DNA from: Phycisphaerales bacterium
GTDB taxonomy: Bacteria > Planctomycetota > Phycisphaerae > Phycisphaerales > UBA1924
Length of the DNA stretch: 64,000 nt
Assembly: GCA_029260475.1 (NCBI GenBank)
Contig: JAJDDE010000146.1
Span: 1-64,000, forward strand
Direction: 5' to 3'
The number at the start of each line of letters is the position of its first letter. The stretch's first letter is position 1. Below, in pieces: positions 39,258 through 48,719 of this stretch. Below the pieces are notes generated by a model. That model did not search any database. It had not been told where the DNA came from and was given only the letters and a program-made list of their open reading frames with translations. A program made the translations under genes and the position numbers.

Positions 39258-40529
39258 TCACAGGCCCTTGGCGCGCGCTATACGCGTCGCCGCCTCGTCC
39301 ATATCCGCCCGCGTGGTGAGCACGTCCGGGCAGAACCGCGCGTAGCCCCGCCGGGCGTCCGACGAGAGGTCGTGCTCAGCGAGCAGGCGCGCGCACAGGC
39401 CCGGCGCATCCTCGTCGGGCACAAGCAGGAAGGCGCCGTGGGCTTCGGATTCGAAGACCTCGACGCCCGCGGCTTCCAGCCGCCCTTTGAAGTACGCCTG
39501 CTGTTCCAGTGAATACGCGCGGAGGCGTTCGAGGCCGACACCGAGCGTGAACGCGATGCCCGCCTGCGCCTGGTAGGGGAGCAGGAAGGGCGGCGTGGAT
39601 TCGAGCCATCCATCGCCCCCGTCGGCGAACTCGGGGGTTTCGTGGCGTGTGTCATCGAAGACGTTCTTCTTGGCGTACCAACCCGTGTCGAGCGTGCGCT
39701 TCGCGTCCTTGCCCTGGGTGTGGCGCGGATGCACCATGAGCCAGCAGGCCCCGGGCCCGCCCCGCGTGTACTTGTGGTTGACGCCGATGGCATAATCGAC
39801 GTCCAGCTCCGCGAGGTCGACCGGGAGCACGCCCGCGCTGTGGTAACAGTCGAGCACGACCACCGCGTGGTTGTGATGCGCGGCTTTCACGATCTGCTCG
39901 AGATCTCGCAGGTGCTGGCCCGTGCTGTAGTAGACCTGGCTGATCATCACGACATCCGTCGCGTAGGTGATGTGGCGAGCAATGTCGCTGGCGTGATACA
40001 GCCCCTCCGCGTCGGGTTCTACCCACACGACGCCCGCCCTGTCCCGTGTCCGGTACGCCTTCAGGATGATGTCAATCGAATCGAATTCGCCCCGCGTGCT
40101 GACGACGTTGGGCCGCCGGACCGGCATCGCGTTGAGCACGGCGCGCAGGCCCTGCCCCGCGTTGGTCTTGGGCACAACGCAGTCGTCCGTCGGCGCCCCG
40201 ATCATGCGGGCGATGCCGGCGCGGTAGGCCTTCTGCGCGCCCATCCAGTCCTCCCACGCGCCGTCCATCTTCGTGTACCAGCGGTCCAACGCCCCGGAGA
40301 TATCCAGAGCCGTCTGATCGAGCGGACGCCCCAACACGTGGTTGTTCAGATAGAGGCCGGGCATCTCGAGCGTGCGGCTGAAGAGTGGGTGCAGATGGGT
40401 GACGCACGCCTCCTCGGTGAGCCGAGCGTCGCCCAGACCCTCCAGAGCCGTCCGCAGCCCGTCCCACACCGGGACGGGGATGGCGTCGAGTGCGGGCGGC
40501 TGTGTCGTCGGGGTCGTCGCGGTCGTCAT
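39258..40529 (-). CDS. kynU: Kynureninase
   Basis: A PLP enzyme hydrolysing kynurenine to anthranilate plus alanine. The 423 residues include YLNNHVLGRPLD, KTNAGQGLRAVLNAMPVRRP, VVLDCYHSAGVLPVDL, the PLP-lysine segment YAIGVNHKYTRGGPGACWL, and WLESTPPFLLPYQAQAGI. These match kynureninases, though the PLP motif differs in detail from the common form. It lies 3 nt downstream of tryptophan 2,3-dioxygenase, making a two-gene kynurenine unit. No kynurenine formamidase gene is adjacent. Confidence 0.88.
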   Translation of the reverse strand: MTTATTPTTQPPALDAIPVPVWDGLRTALEGLGDARLTEEACVTHLHPLFSRTLEMPGLYLNNHVLGRPLDQTALDISGALDRWYTKMDGAWEDWMGAQKAYRAGIARMIGAPTDDCVVPKTNAGQGLRAVLNAMPVRRPNVVSTRGEFDSIDIILKAYRTRDRAGVVWVEPDAEGLYHASDIARHITYATDVVMISQVYYSTGQHLRDLEQIVKAAHHNHAVVVLDCYHSAGVLPVDLAELDVDYAIGVNHKYTRGGPGACWLMVHPRHTQGKDAKRTLDTGWYAKKNVFDDTRHETPEFADGGDGWLESTPPFLLPYQAQAGIAFTLGVGLERLRAYSLEQQAYFKGRLEAAGVEVFESEAHGAFLLVPDEDAPGLCARLLAEHDLSSDARRGYARFCPDVLTTRADMDEAATRIARAKGL

Positions 40530-40532
40530 GGA

Positions 40533-41372
40533 TCAGGTCCCCAGTTCGGTGCGCACGTCCCAGAGCTCCGGGAAGAGTCGCGTATCGATCGCTGCCCGCA
40601 GGAAGGGGACCCCGGAGGAGCCGCCCGTGCCACGTTTGAACCCGATGATCCGTTCAACGGTCTTCAGGTGACGGTAGCGCCACAGCGAGAAGGACTCCTC
40701 GATATCCACGAGCTTCTCGCACATCTCGTACGCCTCCCAGTTCTCGCGTGGGGCTTCGTAGATCGTCTTGAGCACCGGGATCAAGCCCGGCTCGGCGGTG
40801 TAGGGCTGCGACCAGTCACGCTCCGTGCGCGAAGCGGGGATCGGCATCCCGGCCCGAGCCAGGAAGCGCAGAAACTCGTCGTACAGCGAGGGCGCGTTGA
40901 GCGTGTCCGTGAGACGGGCGTGCAACGCCTCGTCGTGCTTGAAGACACGCAGCGTGTTGACGTCCTTGTTGCCCAGCAGGAACTCGATCTCGCGGTACTG
41001 GTAGCTCTGGAAGCCCGAAGCGGGACCCAGGACGTCGCGGAATTCGAGGTACTCCGAGGGCGTCAGCGTCGCGAGCACCGCCCACTGGTTGTACAGCTGC
41101 GACTGGATGTGCTTCACCCGCGCCATGATCTTGAAACACTCGGGCAGCTCATCGTTCCGGACGAACGCCATCGCGGCTCGCAACTCGTGGACGATCAGCT
41201 TCATCCACAGCTCCGAGGTCTGGTGCTGGATGATGAAGAGCAACTCGTCGTGGTGGGCGGGGCTCGAGAGGGGTGACTGGGCGTCCAGCAGCTTGGGCAG
41301 CTGGAGGTACCCGGTGTACGTCAGACGTTCAGAGAGGTCCGTGTGGATGTCCGGCTCGAATGCGCGTGGCAA
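40533..41372 (-). CDS. kynA: Tryptophan 2,3-dioxygenase
   Basis: The haem enzyme opening the tryptophan indole ring to N-formylkynurenine. The 279 residues contain [45 protein letters not shown] (proximal substrate region), [26 protein letters not shown] (with the PASGFQS motif of the haem pocket), and [27 protein letters not shown] near the end with the haem-ligand His. The start appears to be TTG, with AAGG about 10 nt upstream; no ATG or GTG fits better. It heads the kynA-kynU unit. Confidence 0.95.
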   Translation of the reverse strand: MPRAFEPDIHTDLSERLTYTGYLQLPKLLDAQSPLSSPAHHDELLFIIQHQTSELWMKLIVHELRAAMAFVRNDELPECFKIMARVKHIQSQLYNQWAVLATLTPSEYLEFRDVLGPASGFQSYQYREIEFLLGNKDVNTLRVFKHDEALHARLTDTLNAPSLYDEFLRFLARAGMPIPASRTERDWSQPYTAEPGLIPVLKTIYEAPRENWEAYEMCEKLVDIEESFSLWRYRHLKTVERIIGFKRGTGGSSGVPFLRAAIDTRLFPELWDVRTELGT

Positions 41373-41629
41373 GGCGGTGGCCCTTCTGCAAGGTGATAAG
41401 GCGGAGCGGAGGTGTACACGCCGAGCGAGACCACGGCAAGAATTAGGGGTATACCCGCACGGTACGTGTCCCGAATCGAGCGAAGATACTTGGAAAAAAT
41501 GGGGTCAGCGCCCGTGCCGTGTCTCCTCGTCCGTGTTTATATACAGGACTTCCCCGAGGGTAAACTGCCTATTCGTAGGGTTGGCGTCCTCTACCGGGCA
41601 CCTTACGAATCGGCGCGACGGGAGTCACG

Positions 41630-42370
41630 ATGCTCGCGTTCGGACAGAATGAACAGCCGATCCCCCTGCTCGGGGCGCTGAATGACAGCCGGTGCATCAC
41701 CGTATGCGCTGCGGACATGATGGGACGCATCCGGTACGCCAACAACCTCTTCCGCGAGCACATCCGCGACCATTACGGGTGGGACGGGGCGGGCGAGAGC
41801 TTCACGATCGACCACCTCGCGATGGGCGACGCCGCGTATTTGCGCGAACGCGTGGACGTTCTTACAAAGGTGCTCGACGCGAACGGGGCACCGGTGCGAT
41901 GCATCGAGCTCTCGGGCGGTCGCGCGGTCGAGCACACCTGCGTCGCGTGGTCGCAACCGAACGAAGGCGACGCACCGCTCTGCATCGTCGCGACCGCGCG
42001 GGCCGAATTCGATGACGCCGCGATGAACGGGCGTGCGCCGCACTGGTTGATGGTCCCGACGGACCCGGGGCGCCTTGGCGAACTCACACACGCGGAGCTC
42101 GAGACCCTGCGATTGATCGCGAAATCGATGTCCACCGAGGACATCGCCCACCAGCTCAGCCGCACGAAGAAGGCGATCGAGCGCCGGCGCATGTCGATCC
42201 GACGCAAACTGCACCTGTCGGACCGGATGGCGCTGATGCGCCTGGCGATGGAGTCCGGGCTCGGGCACATGCCCGAGGCGCGCCTGGGCGAGTTCGTCCG
42301 CTGCTGCCGGTCGCGAGCGCGGTACCTCAAACGCCTGCAGTGGCGTGGACCCGTCGCCGCCCCCGTCTGA
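41630..42370 (+). CDS. LuxR-type transcriptional regulator with PAS-like N-terminus
   Basis: 246 residues. The first ~120 look PAS-like (ITVCAADMMGRIRYANNLFREHI, followed by strands ending in VEHTCVAWSQ), suggesting ligand or redox input. The C-terminal LuxR/GerE helix-turn-helix is clear: LTHAELETLRLIAKSMSTEDIAHQLSRTKKAIERRRMSIRRKLHLSDRMALMRLAMESG. It has no receiver domain. It is divergent from kynA, with a 257-nt gap that includes an AT-rich TTTATATACAGG stretch, so it may regulate the kyn genes; that is inference from position only. Confidence 0.85.
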   Translation: MLAFGQNEQPIPLLGALNDSRCITVCAADMMGRIRYANNLFREHIRDHYGWDGAGESFTIDHLAMGDAAYLRERVDVLTKVLDANGAPVRCIELSGGRAVEHTCVAWSQPNEGDAPLCIVATARAEFDDAAMNGRAPHWLMVPTDPGRLGELTHAELETLRLIAKSMSTEDIAHQLSRTKKAIERRRMSIRRKLHLSDRMALMRLAMESGLGHMPEARLGEFVRCCRSRARYLKRLQWRGPVAAPV

Positions 42371-42395
42371 GGTGCCCCATCGGAGGCACCCACGG

Positions 42396-42833
42396 TCACC
42401 GTTCGAGCACCAGCGTGATCGGTCCGTCGCTGGTGAGCGTGACGTCCATCTCCGCGCCGAACACCCCGGTCTCCACCGGCAGGCCCGTGCGGCGCAGCAT
42501 CTCCACGAACCGGTCGAAGGCGGGGCGGGCCAGTTCGGGCGCCATCGCGCCGTCGAACGACGGGCGACGGCCCTTGCGGCAGTCCCCCGCGACCGTGAAA
42601 TTCGGCACCGCGAGGATCGACGCGGAGACCAGGGCGGCGTCGAGGTTCATCTTCTGATCCGCGTCCTCGAAGACGCGGAGACCGGCGACCTTGCCCGCCA
42701 TCCACGAGAGGTGCTCGTCCGTATCTCCCGACGCGATCCCCACGAACAGGACGAGGCCCGCGCCGATCGCGCCGACGGTCTCACCCGCGACCACCACCCC
42801 GCCCGCGCTGACCCGTTGGACCACGACTCGCAC
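42396..42833 (-). CDS. dtd: D-aminoacyl-tRNA deacylase
   Basis: Removes D-amino acids (and glycine from tRNA-Ala) mis-attached to tRNA. The 145 residues match Dtd length. Motifs are RVVVQRVSAGGVVV at the start, the middle PNFTVAGDCRKGRRPSF, equivalent to the catalytic SQFTL region, and the C-terminal GVFGAEMDVTLTSDGPITLVLE, equivalent to GxFGAxMxVxxxNDGPV. The Asn of the usual NDGPV is Ser here. The start is GTG at 42833. It is divergent from murD and convergent with the LuxR-type gene. Confidence 0.9.
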   Translation of the reverse strand: MRVVVQRVSAGGVVVAGETVGAIGAGLVLFVGIASGDTDEHLSWMAGKVAGLRVFEDADQKMNLDAALVSASILAVPNFTVAGDCRKGRRPSFDGAMAPELARPAFDRFVEMLRRTGLPVETGVFGAEMDVTLTSDGPITLVLER

Positions 42834-42873
42834 CCGATGCACCTCCGTTGTGCGCACGGTAGCGTGGCGCGTG

Positions 42874-44217
42874 ATGCGGAGCAGCACGAAGGACATCCAG
42901 TGGGCAGGGACGCGCGTGACCGTCATGGGGCTCGGCCGCTTCGGCGGCGGCGCCGGCGCGGTCCGCTGGCTCATGGCCCGGGGCGCATCGGTCACGCTCA
43001 CCGATCTCCGTGACGAGGGTGAACTCCGAGAACCGCTCGCGGCACTGGGCGCCCAGCGCCCCCGCCTGCGACTTGGCGCGCACGACGAGGCCGACTTCAA
43101 GAACGCACAGGTCGTCGTCGTGAACCCCGCGGTGGGCAGGCCCTGGGAGAACCGGTTTGTGCGAGCAGCGATCGACGCGGGCGCCCTGGTCACCACCGAG
43201 ATCCGCCTCGCGATCGAGCAGCTCCCCGCTGGCGTGGTCACGCTCGGCATCACGGGATCCACCGGAAAAAGCACCACCGCCTCCATGCTGCACCGCGCGC
43301 TGCGGGCGACGTGGACACCCGGGCGAGCGCACCTCGCGGGCAACATCGGCGGCTCGCTCCTCGACGCCGCGGGCGATATCGAGGAGGGCGACGCGCTGGT
43401 GCTGGAGCTCTCGAGCGCACAGCTGTGGTGGTTGTCGCGCGAGCCCGCGTGGACGCCCGACATCGCACTGGTCACCAACCTCGTCCCCAACCACCTCGAC
43501 TGGCACGGTTCGATCGAGCATTACACGTCGTGCAAGCGTGCCATCGCGGGCGACCGATTGTGCTGCCACGCGGGGCCGATCGAGGAGTGGGGGAGCCCTG
43601 CGGCGGTACGCATCGCGACGCGCAAGGTGAAGGGCATGACGCTCCCGGGTGCGCACAACGCGGAGAACGCATCGCTCGCGTTCGAGGGCGCGCTGTGGGC
43701 ATTGGAGCGTACGGGGTTGGACGCGCAGGCCGATGCGGAACGCGCGATCGCGCGGTTCGAAGGCCTCGAGCACCGCCTGTGCGCCGTCGGGACCGCGGGC
43801 GGGGTGCGCCTCATCGACGACTCCAAGTGCAGCACGCCTCAAGGCGCGGCGTTGGCGATCGACGCGTTCGATGCGGCGTGCGTGCATCTCATCTGTGGCG
43901 GTGCGGACAAGGGTGTCGATATGTCGGCGATGATCGACGCCGCGACCCGCTGCGCGAGCGTGCTGTGCATCGGCGCGACCGGCCCGGTGATCGCCAAAGC
44001 GGTGCGCGAGCGTGGCGGTGCCTCATACGAGTGTCTGGACCTGGCGACCGCGGTTTCCCGACTTGCCGACTTGGCCCGCGAAGGCGATGTCGCCCTGCTC
44101 TCGCCCGGCTGCGCCTCGTGGGATCAGTTTTCCAACTACATCGAACGCGCGCACGCCTTCGTCCGGGAGGCGGAGCGGGTGCTGGGCCCGATCCGGGAGA
44201 GACCCGAACAAAGATAG
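42874..44217 (+). CDS. murD: UDP-N-acetylmuramoyl-L-alanine-D-glutamate ligase
   Basis: Adds D-glutamate to UDP-MurNAc-L-Ala in peptidoglycan synthesis. The 447 residues have an N-terminal Rossmann domain (VTVMGLGRFGGGAGAV), the ATP loop GITGSTGKSTT, VLELSSAQLWWL, VTNLVPNHLDWHGS, the C-terminal domain DDSKCSTPQGAALAI, ICGGADKG, and LLSPGCASWDQFSNYIERAHAF. The ATG at 42874 leaves about 15 residues before the Rossmann glycines; GTG at 42871 is equally possible. It stands apart from other mur genes; murG and ftsW are at 59.5-62 kb. Its presence supports a peptidoglycan wall. Confidence 0.94.
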   Translation: MRSSTKDIQWAGTRVTVMGLGRFGGGAGAVRWLMARGASVTLTDLRDEGELREPLAALGAQRPRLRLGAHDEADFKNAQVVVVNPAVGRPWENRFVRAAIDAGALVTTEIRLAIEQLPAGVVTLGITGSTGKSTTASMLHRALRATWTPGRAHLAGNIGGSLLDAAGDIEEGDALVLELSSAQLWWLSREPAWTPDIALVTNLVPNHLDWHGSIEHYTSCKRAIAGDRLCCHAGPIEEWGSPAAVRIATRKVKGMTLPGAHNAENASLAFEGALWALERTGLDAQADAERAIARFEGLEHRLCAVGTAGGVRLIDDSKCSTPQGAALAIDAFDAACVHLICGGADKGVDMSAMIDAATRCASVLCIGATGPVIAKAVRERGGASYECLDLATAVSRLADLAREGDVALLSPGCASWDQFSNYIERAHAFVREAERVLGPIRERPEQR

Positions 44218-44238
44218 ATAAAAATTTACCAAACACCT

Positions 44239-44266
44239 TGCCGGACGCCGAAGCGTGGGTACCCTG
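44239..44266 (+). promoter_or_regulatory. Candidate recA promoter
   Basis: TTGCCG, 16 nt, TACCCT, about 40 nt upstream of the recA ATG. No known LexA-type palindrome was found next to it. Confidence 0.4.
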
Positions 44267-44306
44267 ATGAGGACCGAACACCCAGCGAGCGAAGGAGTGA
44301 TCCGCT

Positions 44307-45509
44307 ATGGTGATTGCCGCACCCGAATCGAAGAAGAATGGCGCCGCCCGCACCTCAAAGAGGGGGCCGCAGCCGTTTATGGAGCAGCAGCCGATGAACG
44401 AGAACGGTTTGACCGACAAGCAGCGCAGCGAGGCCCTGACGCGCACCGTGGGGCAGATCGAGAAGTCCTTCGGCAAGGGCTCGATCATGAAGCTCGACGG
44501 GAACGCGATCGCGCAGATCCCCGCGATCTCCACTGGCGCGATCTCGATCGACCTCGCCCTGGGCGGGCGCGGCATCCCCATCGGGCGTGTGATCGAGATC
44601 TATGGCCCGGAATCTTCGGGTAAGACCACCCTCGCTCTCAACATCCTCGCCCAAAGCCAGAAGAGCGGCGGTGTCGCGGCCTTTATCGACGCCGAGCACG
44701 CGCTGGACCCCTCCTGGGCACGCAAGCTGGGCGTGGACGTGGACGAGCTCCTCGTCTCACAGCCCGACTACGGCGAGCAGGCCCTCGAGATCTGCGAGCT
44801 CCTCGTGCGCTCCAACGCGGTCAACGTCATCGTCATCGACTCCGTCGCGGCGCTCGTGCCCCGCGCCGAGATCGAGGGCGAGATGGGCGACAGCTTCGTC
44901 GGCCTGCACGCGCGACTCATGAGCCAGGCGCTCCGCAAGCTCACCGGCGCGATCCACAAAACCAACTGCACCGTCATCTTCATCAACCAGATCCGCGAGA
45001 AGATCGGCGTGATGTTCGGCTCCCCGGAGACCACCACGGGCGGGCGGGCCCTGAAGTTCTACTCCTCGATCCGCATCGACGTCCGGCGCATCAGCAGCAT
45101 CAAGGACGGCGACGTCAACACCGGCAACCGCGTGCGGGCGCGCATCGTCAAGAACAAGCTCGCCCCGCCCTTCCGTGACGCCGAGTTCGAGATCATGTTC
45201 GCAGAGGGCATCTCCGCGACCGGCGACCTGCTCGACCTCGCGGTGGAGGACAAGGTCATCGACAAGGCCGGGTCGTGGTTCAGTTACGGCGAGACCCGCC
45301 TCGGACAGGGACGCGAGAACGTCAAGGTCTTCCTCAAGGACAACCCCGACATCTTCGACGAGATCAAGCACCACGTCCTCGTCGCGCGCGGCGTGATCAC
45401 ACCCCCCGAGAAGCCCGGAGCGCCCGACCCGCAGGTCGAAGCGACGGGCGAAGCGGTGGCGGTTGAGGCCGACAGCGACGCGAAGGCCGGCGGCAAGAAA
45501 AAGGGCTGA
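44307..45509 (+). CDS. recA: Recombinase RecA
   Basis: The strand-exchange and SOS co-protease, 400 residues. An N-terminal extension of about 25 residues ([20 protein letters not shown]) precedes the core. Core motifs are [16 protein letters not shown], the Walker [38 protein letters not shown], loop L2 [19 protein letters not shown] and a C-terminal domain with [32 protein letters not shown] precedes the ATG by about 9 nt; an internal ATG ([10 protein letters not shown]) could give a shorter form. The acidic C-tail usual in RecA is replaced by a mixed tail ending GGKKKG. Confidence 0.97.
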   Translation: MVIAAPESKKNGAARTSKRGPQPFMEQQPMNENGLTDKQRSEALTRTVGQIEKSFGKGSIMKLDGNAIAQIPAISTGAISIDLALGGRGIPIGRVIEIYGPESSGKTTLALNILAQSQKSGGVAAFIDAEHALDPSWARKLGVDVDELLVSQPDYGEQALEICELLVRSNAVNVIVIDSVAALVPRAEIEGEMGDSFVGLHARLMSQALRKLTGAIHKTNCTVIFINQIREKIGVMFGSPETTTGGRALKFYSSIRIDVRRISSIKDGDVNTGNRVRARIVKNKLAPPFRDAEFEIMFAEGISATGDLLDLAVEDKVIDKAGSWFSYGETRLGQGRENVKVFLKDNPDIFDEIKHHVLVARGVITPPEKPGAPDPQVEATGEAVAVEADSDAKAGGKKKG

Positions 45510-45636
45510 GCCTCGGCTCGCCCTCGACGCGGCTCGTCGTGCGGTCGCGTCGGGAGAAGGCTCCCGAAGTTTGATCCACCCCGCCCCGCGCGGATGACCG
45601 TTTCGGTGAGAGGGGCTATGCTTGGCGTCCCCCCAC

Positions 45637-45722
45637 GCGGATGTGGCGGAATTGGCAGACGCGCTAGGTTCAGGTCCTAGTGGGGGTAAAACCCCGTGGA
45701 GGTTCGAGCCCTCTCATCCGCA
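45637..45722 (+). tRNA. tRNA-Leu (anticodon CAG)
   Basis: An 86-nt tRNA with the long variable arm of leucine tRNAs. The acceptor GCGGATG pairs with CATCCGC. The anticodon stem CTAGG/CCTAG encloses TTCAGGT, giving CAG. The T arm contains GGTTCGAGCC. CCA is not encoded. It decodes CUG, a frequent codon in this GC-rich genome. Confidence 0.95.
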
Positions 45723-45725
45723 TTG

Positions 45726-45797
45726 AAAGCCCGCTTGGGTTCGTTTGATGTCCGAACTTTGTTCGGGAGTCACGCGGGTCTGAACGGGTTTTTTTCG
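45726..45797 (+). terminator. Probable terminator after tRNA-Leu
   Basis: Nested inverted repeats (CCCGC/GCGGG outside, CCGAAC/GTTCGG inside) lead into GGGTTTTTTT. The remainder of 45798-45949 holds no recognisable gene; the ORF starting at 45847 is an upstream extension of the prepilin gene. Confidence 0.55.
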
Positions 45798-45949
45798 TGC
45801 GCAGGCGATCCTGTGACGGCTATAGGGGGGTGCGAGGGGCTACATCATGCGGGGTAACGGCATGATTGCGCTCTGTCAGGGATGTCAAAACGCTGAGCAA
45901 CATGTCCCGAGTTGCGTGCAACCAACATCCGGAATCGACGGATCGCGTA

Positions 45950-46000
45950 TTGTTCTCGTGACACCCGCGGGTATTCTGAGGGTGTCACGACAGTTTTTTT
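45950..46000 (+). promoter_or_regulatory. Promoter-overlapping dyad with T-run upstream of the first prepilin gene
   Basis: TTGTTC, 16 nt, TATTCT (45950-45977) forms a candidate promoter. A perfect 9-bp dyad, GTGACACCC/GGGTGTCAC (45958-45966 and 45980-45988), spans its -10 box, and T7 follows at 45994-46000. It could be an operator, or a terminator stopping read-through from the tRNA. Confidence 0.45.
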
Positions 46001-46056
46001 ATCCGAGCGAGGCCGAATCGGCACCGCTCAACACCATTGTTCGGAACGGAGACATC

Positions 46057-47106
46057 ATGTTTCAGAACCAGACTCGACGCTCGGGCGGCTTCACGCTGAT
46101 CGAGCTGCTGGTGGTGGTCAGCATCATTGCGCTGCTCATCAGCATCCTGCTCCCCGCGGTGGGCTCGGCCCGCCGTCAGACGCGCATCACGATCGATGCG
46201 CAGACCATGAAGGAGCACGGCAACGGCATGGCGATCTACGCCTCGTCCAACAACGACACCCTCCCCAACGCGCCGGACGTGCCGCCCACGTCGGGCAACT
46301 CCTCGCCTTACGGTCGCACGGGCGCGCTCGCGCAGTTCATGTCCGATGAGGACTTCCCCACCTCGGGCTGGGAGTTCGCTCGCCCCGTCCCCTCGATCCG
46401 CGGCGCCTTCGGCGACTTCTTCGATGACGAAGAGTTCGCTGAGATGTCCATGTGGGATTGCTACTGGCTCGTCATGCAGAACTACATGGTCGAGAACGAG
46501 GGCCCGGGCGGTCTGATCGACATCTGGTACTCCGCGTCGGACCTGCAGGGCAAGCGCGATCGCGATCGCGTGATCGACAAGTACAACGAGGCCGTCTCGG
46601 GCGGCGGGCGCTGGGATGTCGTCGGGGAGCAGGACCTCTCCAGCGGTCCTCGCGACACCTCCTTCAAGTACGTCCCCTGCGCGGTGCTTGACACCAAGCT
46701 CTATCTCACGACGCCCAACGGCGGCCCCCTGACGGGCACCCAGCCCGCCAACGTGAACTTCGAGAGTGGCAACCAGAGCATCTTCTACCAGTGGGCACGG
46801 CGTAACGCGCAAGCGACCGTCCGCTTCCCGTCGCAGAAGGCGATGTTCTTCATGTACACGCCCTTCCACAACCCCGACCTCACGAAGTTCTACGAGCCCA
46901 CCGCCCAGACGCCCATGTCGATGGCCGACGGTTCCGCCCGCGTCGCGGATGTCTACAACGAAGGCACCCACTGGGACTTCACCGACCGCTCTGGTGCGTA
47001 CTACTGGGTGAGCCCCGACTCGGGCCCCAACCAGGGGATTCTCTTCGACGGGCACCTGCTCTTCACCATCGGTGGCCTGCAGGGTCGCGATATGCAGTCC
47101 AAGTAA
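46057..47106 (+). CDS. Prepilin-type protein, module 1
   Basis: 349 residues. It has a class III prepilin signal: a short basic leader, then [31 protein letters not shown], with cleavage expected after Gly and the Glu at +5. The ~310-residue soluble part is far longer than a major pilin. It shares with its two paralogues the segments KEHGNGMAIYASSNNDTLPNAP, MWDCYWLVMQNYMVENEG, FYQWARRNAQATVRFPSQKAMFF and SMADGSARVADVYNEG, and ends GLQGRDMQSK. ACGGAG precedes the ATG at 46057. It is probably a surface pseudopilin of a type II/IV-like system whose machinery is elsewhere. Confidence 0.88.
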   Translation: MFQNQTRRSGGFTLIELLVVVSIIALLISILLPAVGSARRQTRITIDAQTMKEHGNGMAIYASSNNDTLPNAPDVPPTSGNSSPYGRTGALAQFMSDEDFPTSGWEFARPVPSIRGAFGDFFDDEEFAEMSMWDCYWLVMQNYMVENEGPGGLIDIWYSASDLQGKRDRDRVIDKYNEAVSGGGRWDVVGEQDLSSGPRDTSFKYVPCAVLDTKLYLTTPNGGPLTGTQPANVNFESGNQSIFYQWARRNAQATVRFPSQKAMFFMYTPFHNPDLTKFYEPTAQTPMSMADGSARVADVYNEGTHWDFTDRSGAYYWVSPDSGPNQGILFDGHLLFTIGGLQGRDMQSK

Positions 47107-47160
47107 CCGCGTTCACACGTGTCGCCTCGTATACTCGTGACGACGAACGCATCGAACGTC

Positions 47161-47195
47161 AAACCGCTCGGCGTCTTCGCCGGGCGGTTTCTTCA
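47161..47195 (+). terminator. Terminator between prepilin and small membrane protein of module 1
   Basis: A 12-bp stem AAACCGCTCGGC/GCCGGGCGGTTT with a six-base loop, then TTTCTTC. It would lower expression of the small gene relative to the prepilin gene. Confidence 0.7.
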
Positions 47196-47244
47196 TACCG
47201 TCCTTGCACTCGGGTGAGTGCCATCAGATTGAGAGCAATAGGAT

Positions 47245-47484
47245 ATGAACGACAAGGTCAAAATCATCATCGCGGTCACGTGCCTCGGTCTCGCGGTCGT
47301 CGCGATCGCCTGGCAGATGGGTGCGTTCAGCAGTGGCGCGAAGGGCGCTGCGAACCCCGAGGGGTTCGACGCCGCGCTCGACGTGCCCGTCAACGAGGTG
47401 CAGGGCGAGAACGTGGGTGGTGCCACCTACGTCCCGCCAACGGAGCCCGGCGGGCGTGGCGGCGTGATCATCACGGGCAACTGA
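47245..47484 (+). CDS. Small single-span membrane protein, module 1
   Basis: 79 residues: a short N-terminus (MNDKVK), one membrane span (about residues 6-25, IIIAVTCLGLAVVAIAWQMG), then AFSSGAKGAANPEGF and a Gly/Pro/Val-rich outer tail. It is closely similar to the module 3 protein (MNDKVKIVVAVVCLALAGAAVAWQMGAFSSG) and more distantly to module 2. There is no lipobox. It follows the prepilin gene by 138 nt, with a terminator between. The family is not recognised; repeated pairing with prepilin genes suggests a chaperone, anchor or assembly partner. Confidence 0.72.
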   Translation: MNDKVKIIIAVTCLGLAVVAIAWQMGAFSSGAKGAANPEGFDAALDVPVNEVQGENVGGATYVPPTEPGGRGGVIITGN

Positions 47485-47558
47485 TTCTTGCACGTCCAGG
47501 ATCGACGCCGCGGGTCGCTCCAAGGTCATGATCCCGGAATGGTGTTTGTGCCCGGTGG

Positions 47559-47586
47559 TTGATCGGGTATGTTCATGGTGTACCGA
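47559..47586 (+). promoter_or_regulatory. Candidate promoter of module 2
   Basis: TTGATC, 16 nt, TACCGA, about 78 nt upstream of the second prepilin gene. It is weak on its own but comparable to those of modules 1 and 3. Confidence 0.3.
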
Positions 47587-47663
47587 TCCTGCGGAATTCG
47601 CAGGGCGTCATGCATGATGCGTTCCGAGTTTGGGCGCGTCCCGTTATTCAGGAGAAGACCAGT

Positions 47664-48698
47664 ATGCATCTTCCCAAGCCCCGCCGCCCCCGCGGCTTCA
47701 CGCTGATCGAGCTGCTCGTGGTGGTCAGCATCATCGCGATGCTGATCGCGCTGCTGCTCCCCGCAGTCGGCGCCGCCCGCAAAGAGGCGTACAAGTCCAC
47801 CGATGTCCAGTCGATGAAGCAGCACGCCATCGGCCTGAACATCTACGCCTCGCAGAACAACGACACCCTCCCGACACCGCCCAAGGTCTCGCCGACCTCG
47901 GCGGCCACGTCGCCCTACGGGCGCGTCGGCAACATGGCGTGGCGTTTCGGTGACGAGGACTTCCCGACCCCCGCGGGCTTCGCCTTCCCGGACACGTTCC
48001 CGTCCCTCTACGACATCGGGGGCGGCGAGTTCTCGTTCAACGACAACAGCATCTTCTCGCGTCAGTCGATGGCCGACGCCTACTGGCACGTGCTCGCGCC
48101 GTACATGGTCGATGGCGAGGGCATGGGCGCTCTGCAGGACATCTTCTACTCCGCGGCCGACTCGGAGGGGAAGCGTGATCGGGACCGCATGATCGACGAG
48201 CTCGCGCAGAACTCCGGCGAGTGGAGCTCGGTGCTCAACAGCGTGAACGACCTGAACAGCGAGAAAGGTCCCTCCTTCCGGTACGCGACGGCTTCGATGG
48301 TCGATCCGAACGTCATGTACCAGGGCGGCTGGTACGCGAACGTCAACCAGCGCCTCGACATCCAGCAGACGAGCTTCTACCGGCACGTCCGACGCCACCC
48401 GCAGGCCAGCGTCCGCTTCCCGTCGCAGAAGGGCGTCTTCTACATGCAAGAGGCCTTCTACAACCCGCAGCACCAGTTCTGGTTCGAGCCCTCCGTGTAC
48501 AGCCCCGTCTGCATGATGGACGGCTCGGCGCGCATCTCCGAGGTCTACAACGAGACCATCTGGTGGGACCCCGACGACATCACCGGCGTCTTCATCTTCT
48601 TCATCATCCAGGATGGCGAGAACTCTGATTCGTACTACCCGCCAACGATCATGCTCAACGAGGGCGGTATCCTCGGGCGCGATCTCGATTCCCCGTAA
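47664..48698 (+). CDS. Prepilin-type protein, module 2
   Basis: 344 residues. A basic leader ([10 protein letters not shown]) precedes [30 protein letters not shown], the prepilin cleavage and methylation region. The soluble domain aligns with modules 1 and 3 over its whole length: [88 protein letters not shown] and [16 protein letters not shown], ending [17 protein letters not shown] precedes the ATG at 47664. It is closer to module 3 than to module 1 in the middle region. The small partner gene starts 22 nt later. Confidence 0.88.
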   Translation: MHLPKPRRPRGFTLIELLVVVSIIAMLIALLLPAVGAARKEAYKSTDVQSMKQHAIGLNIYASQNNDTLPTPPKVSPTSAATSPYGRVGNMAWRFGDEDFPTPAGFAFPDTFPSLYDIGGGEFSFNDNSIFSRQSMADAYWHVLAPYMVDGEGMGALQDIFYSAADSEGKRDRDRMIDELAQNSGEWSSVLNSVNDLNSEKGPSFRYATASMVDPNVMYQGGWYANVNQRLDIQQTSFYRHVRRHPQASVRFPSQKGVFYMQEAFYNPQHQFWFEPSVYSPVCMMDGSARISEVYNETIWWDPDDITGVFIFFIIQDGENSDSYYPPTIMLNEGGILGRDLDSP

Positions 48699-48719
48699 GC
48701 GCGCAGAGATCGCCCGAGC

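Noticed and set aside
45847-46056. 70-residue extension of the first prepilin protein
   Set aside because: It runs through the candidate promoter and dyad, and the prepilin leader with a ribosome site begins at 46057.
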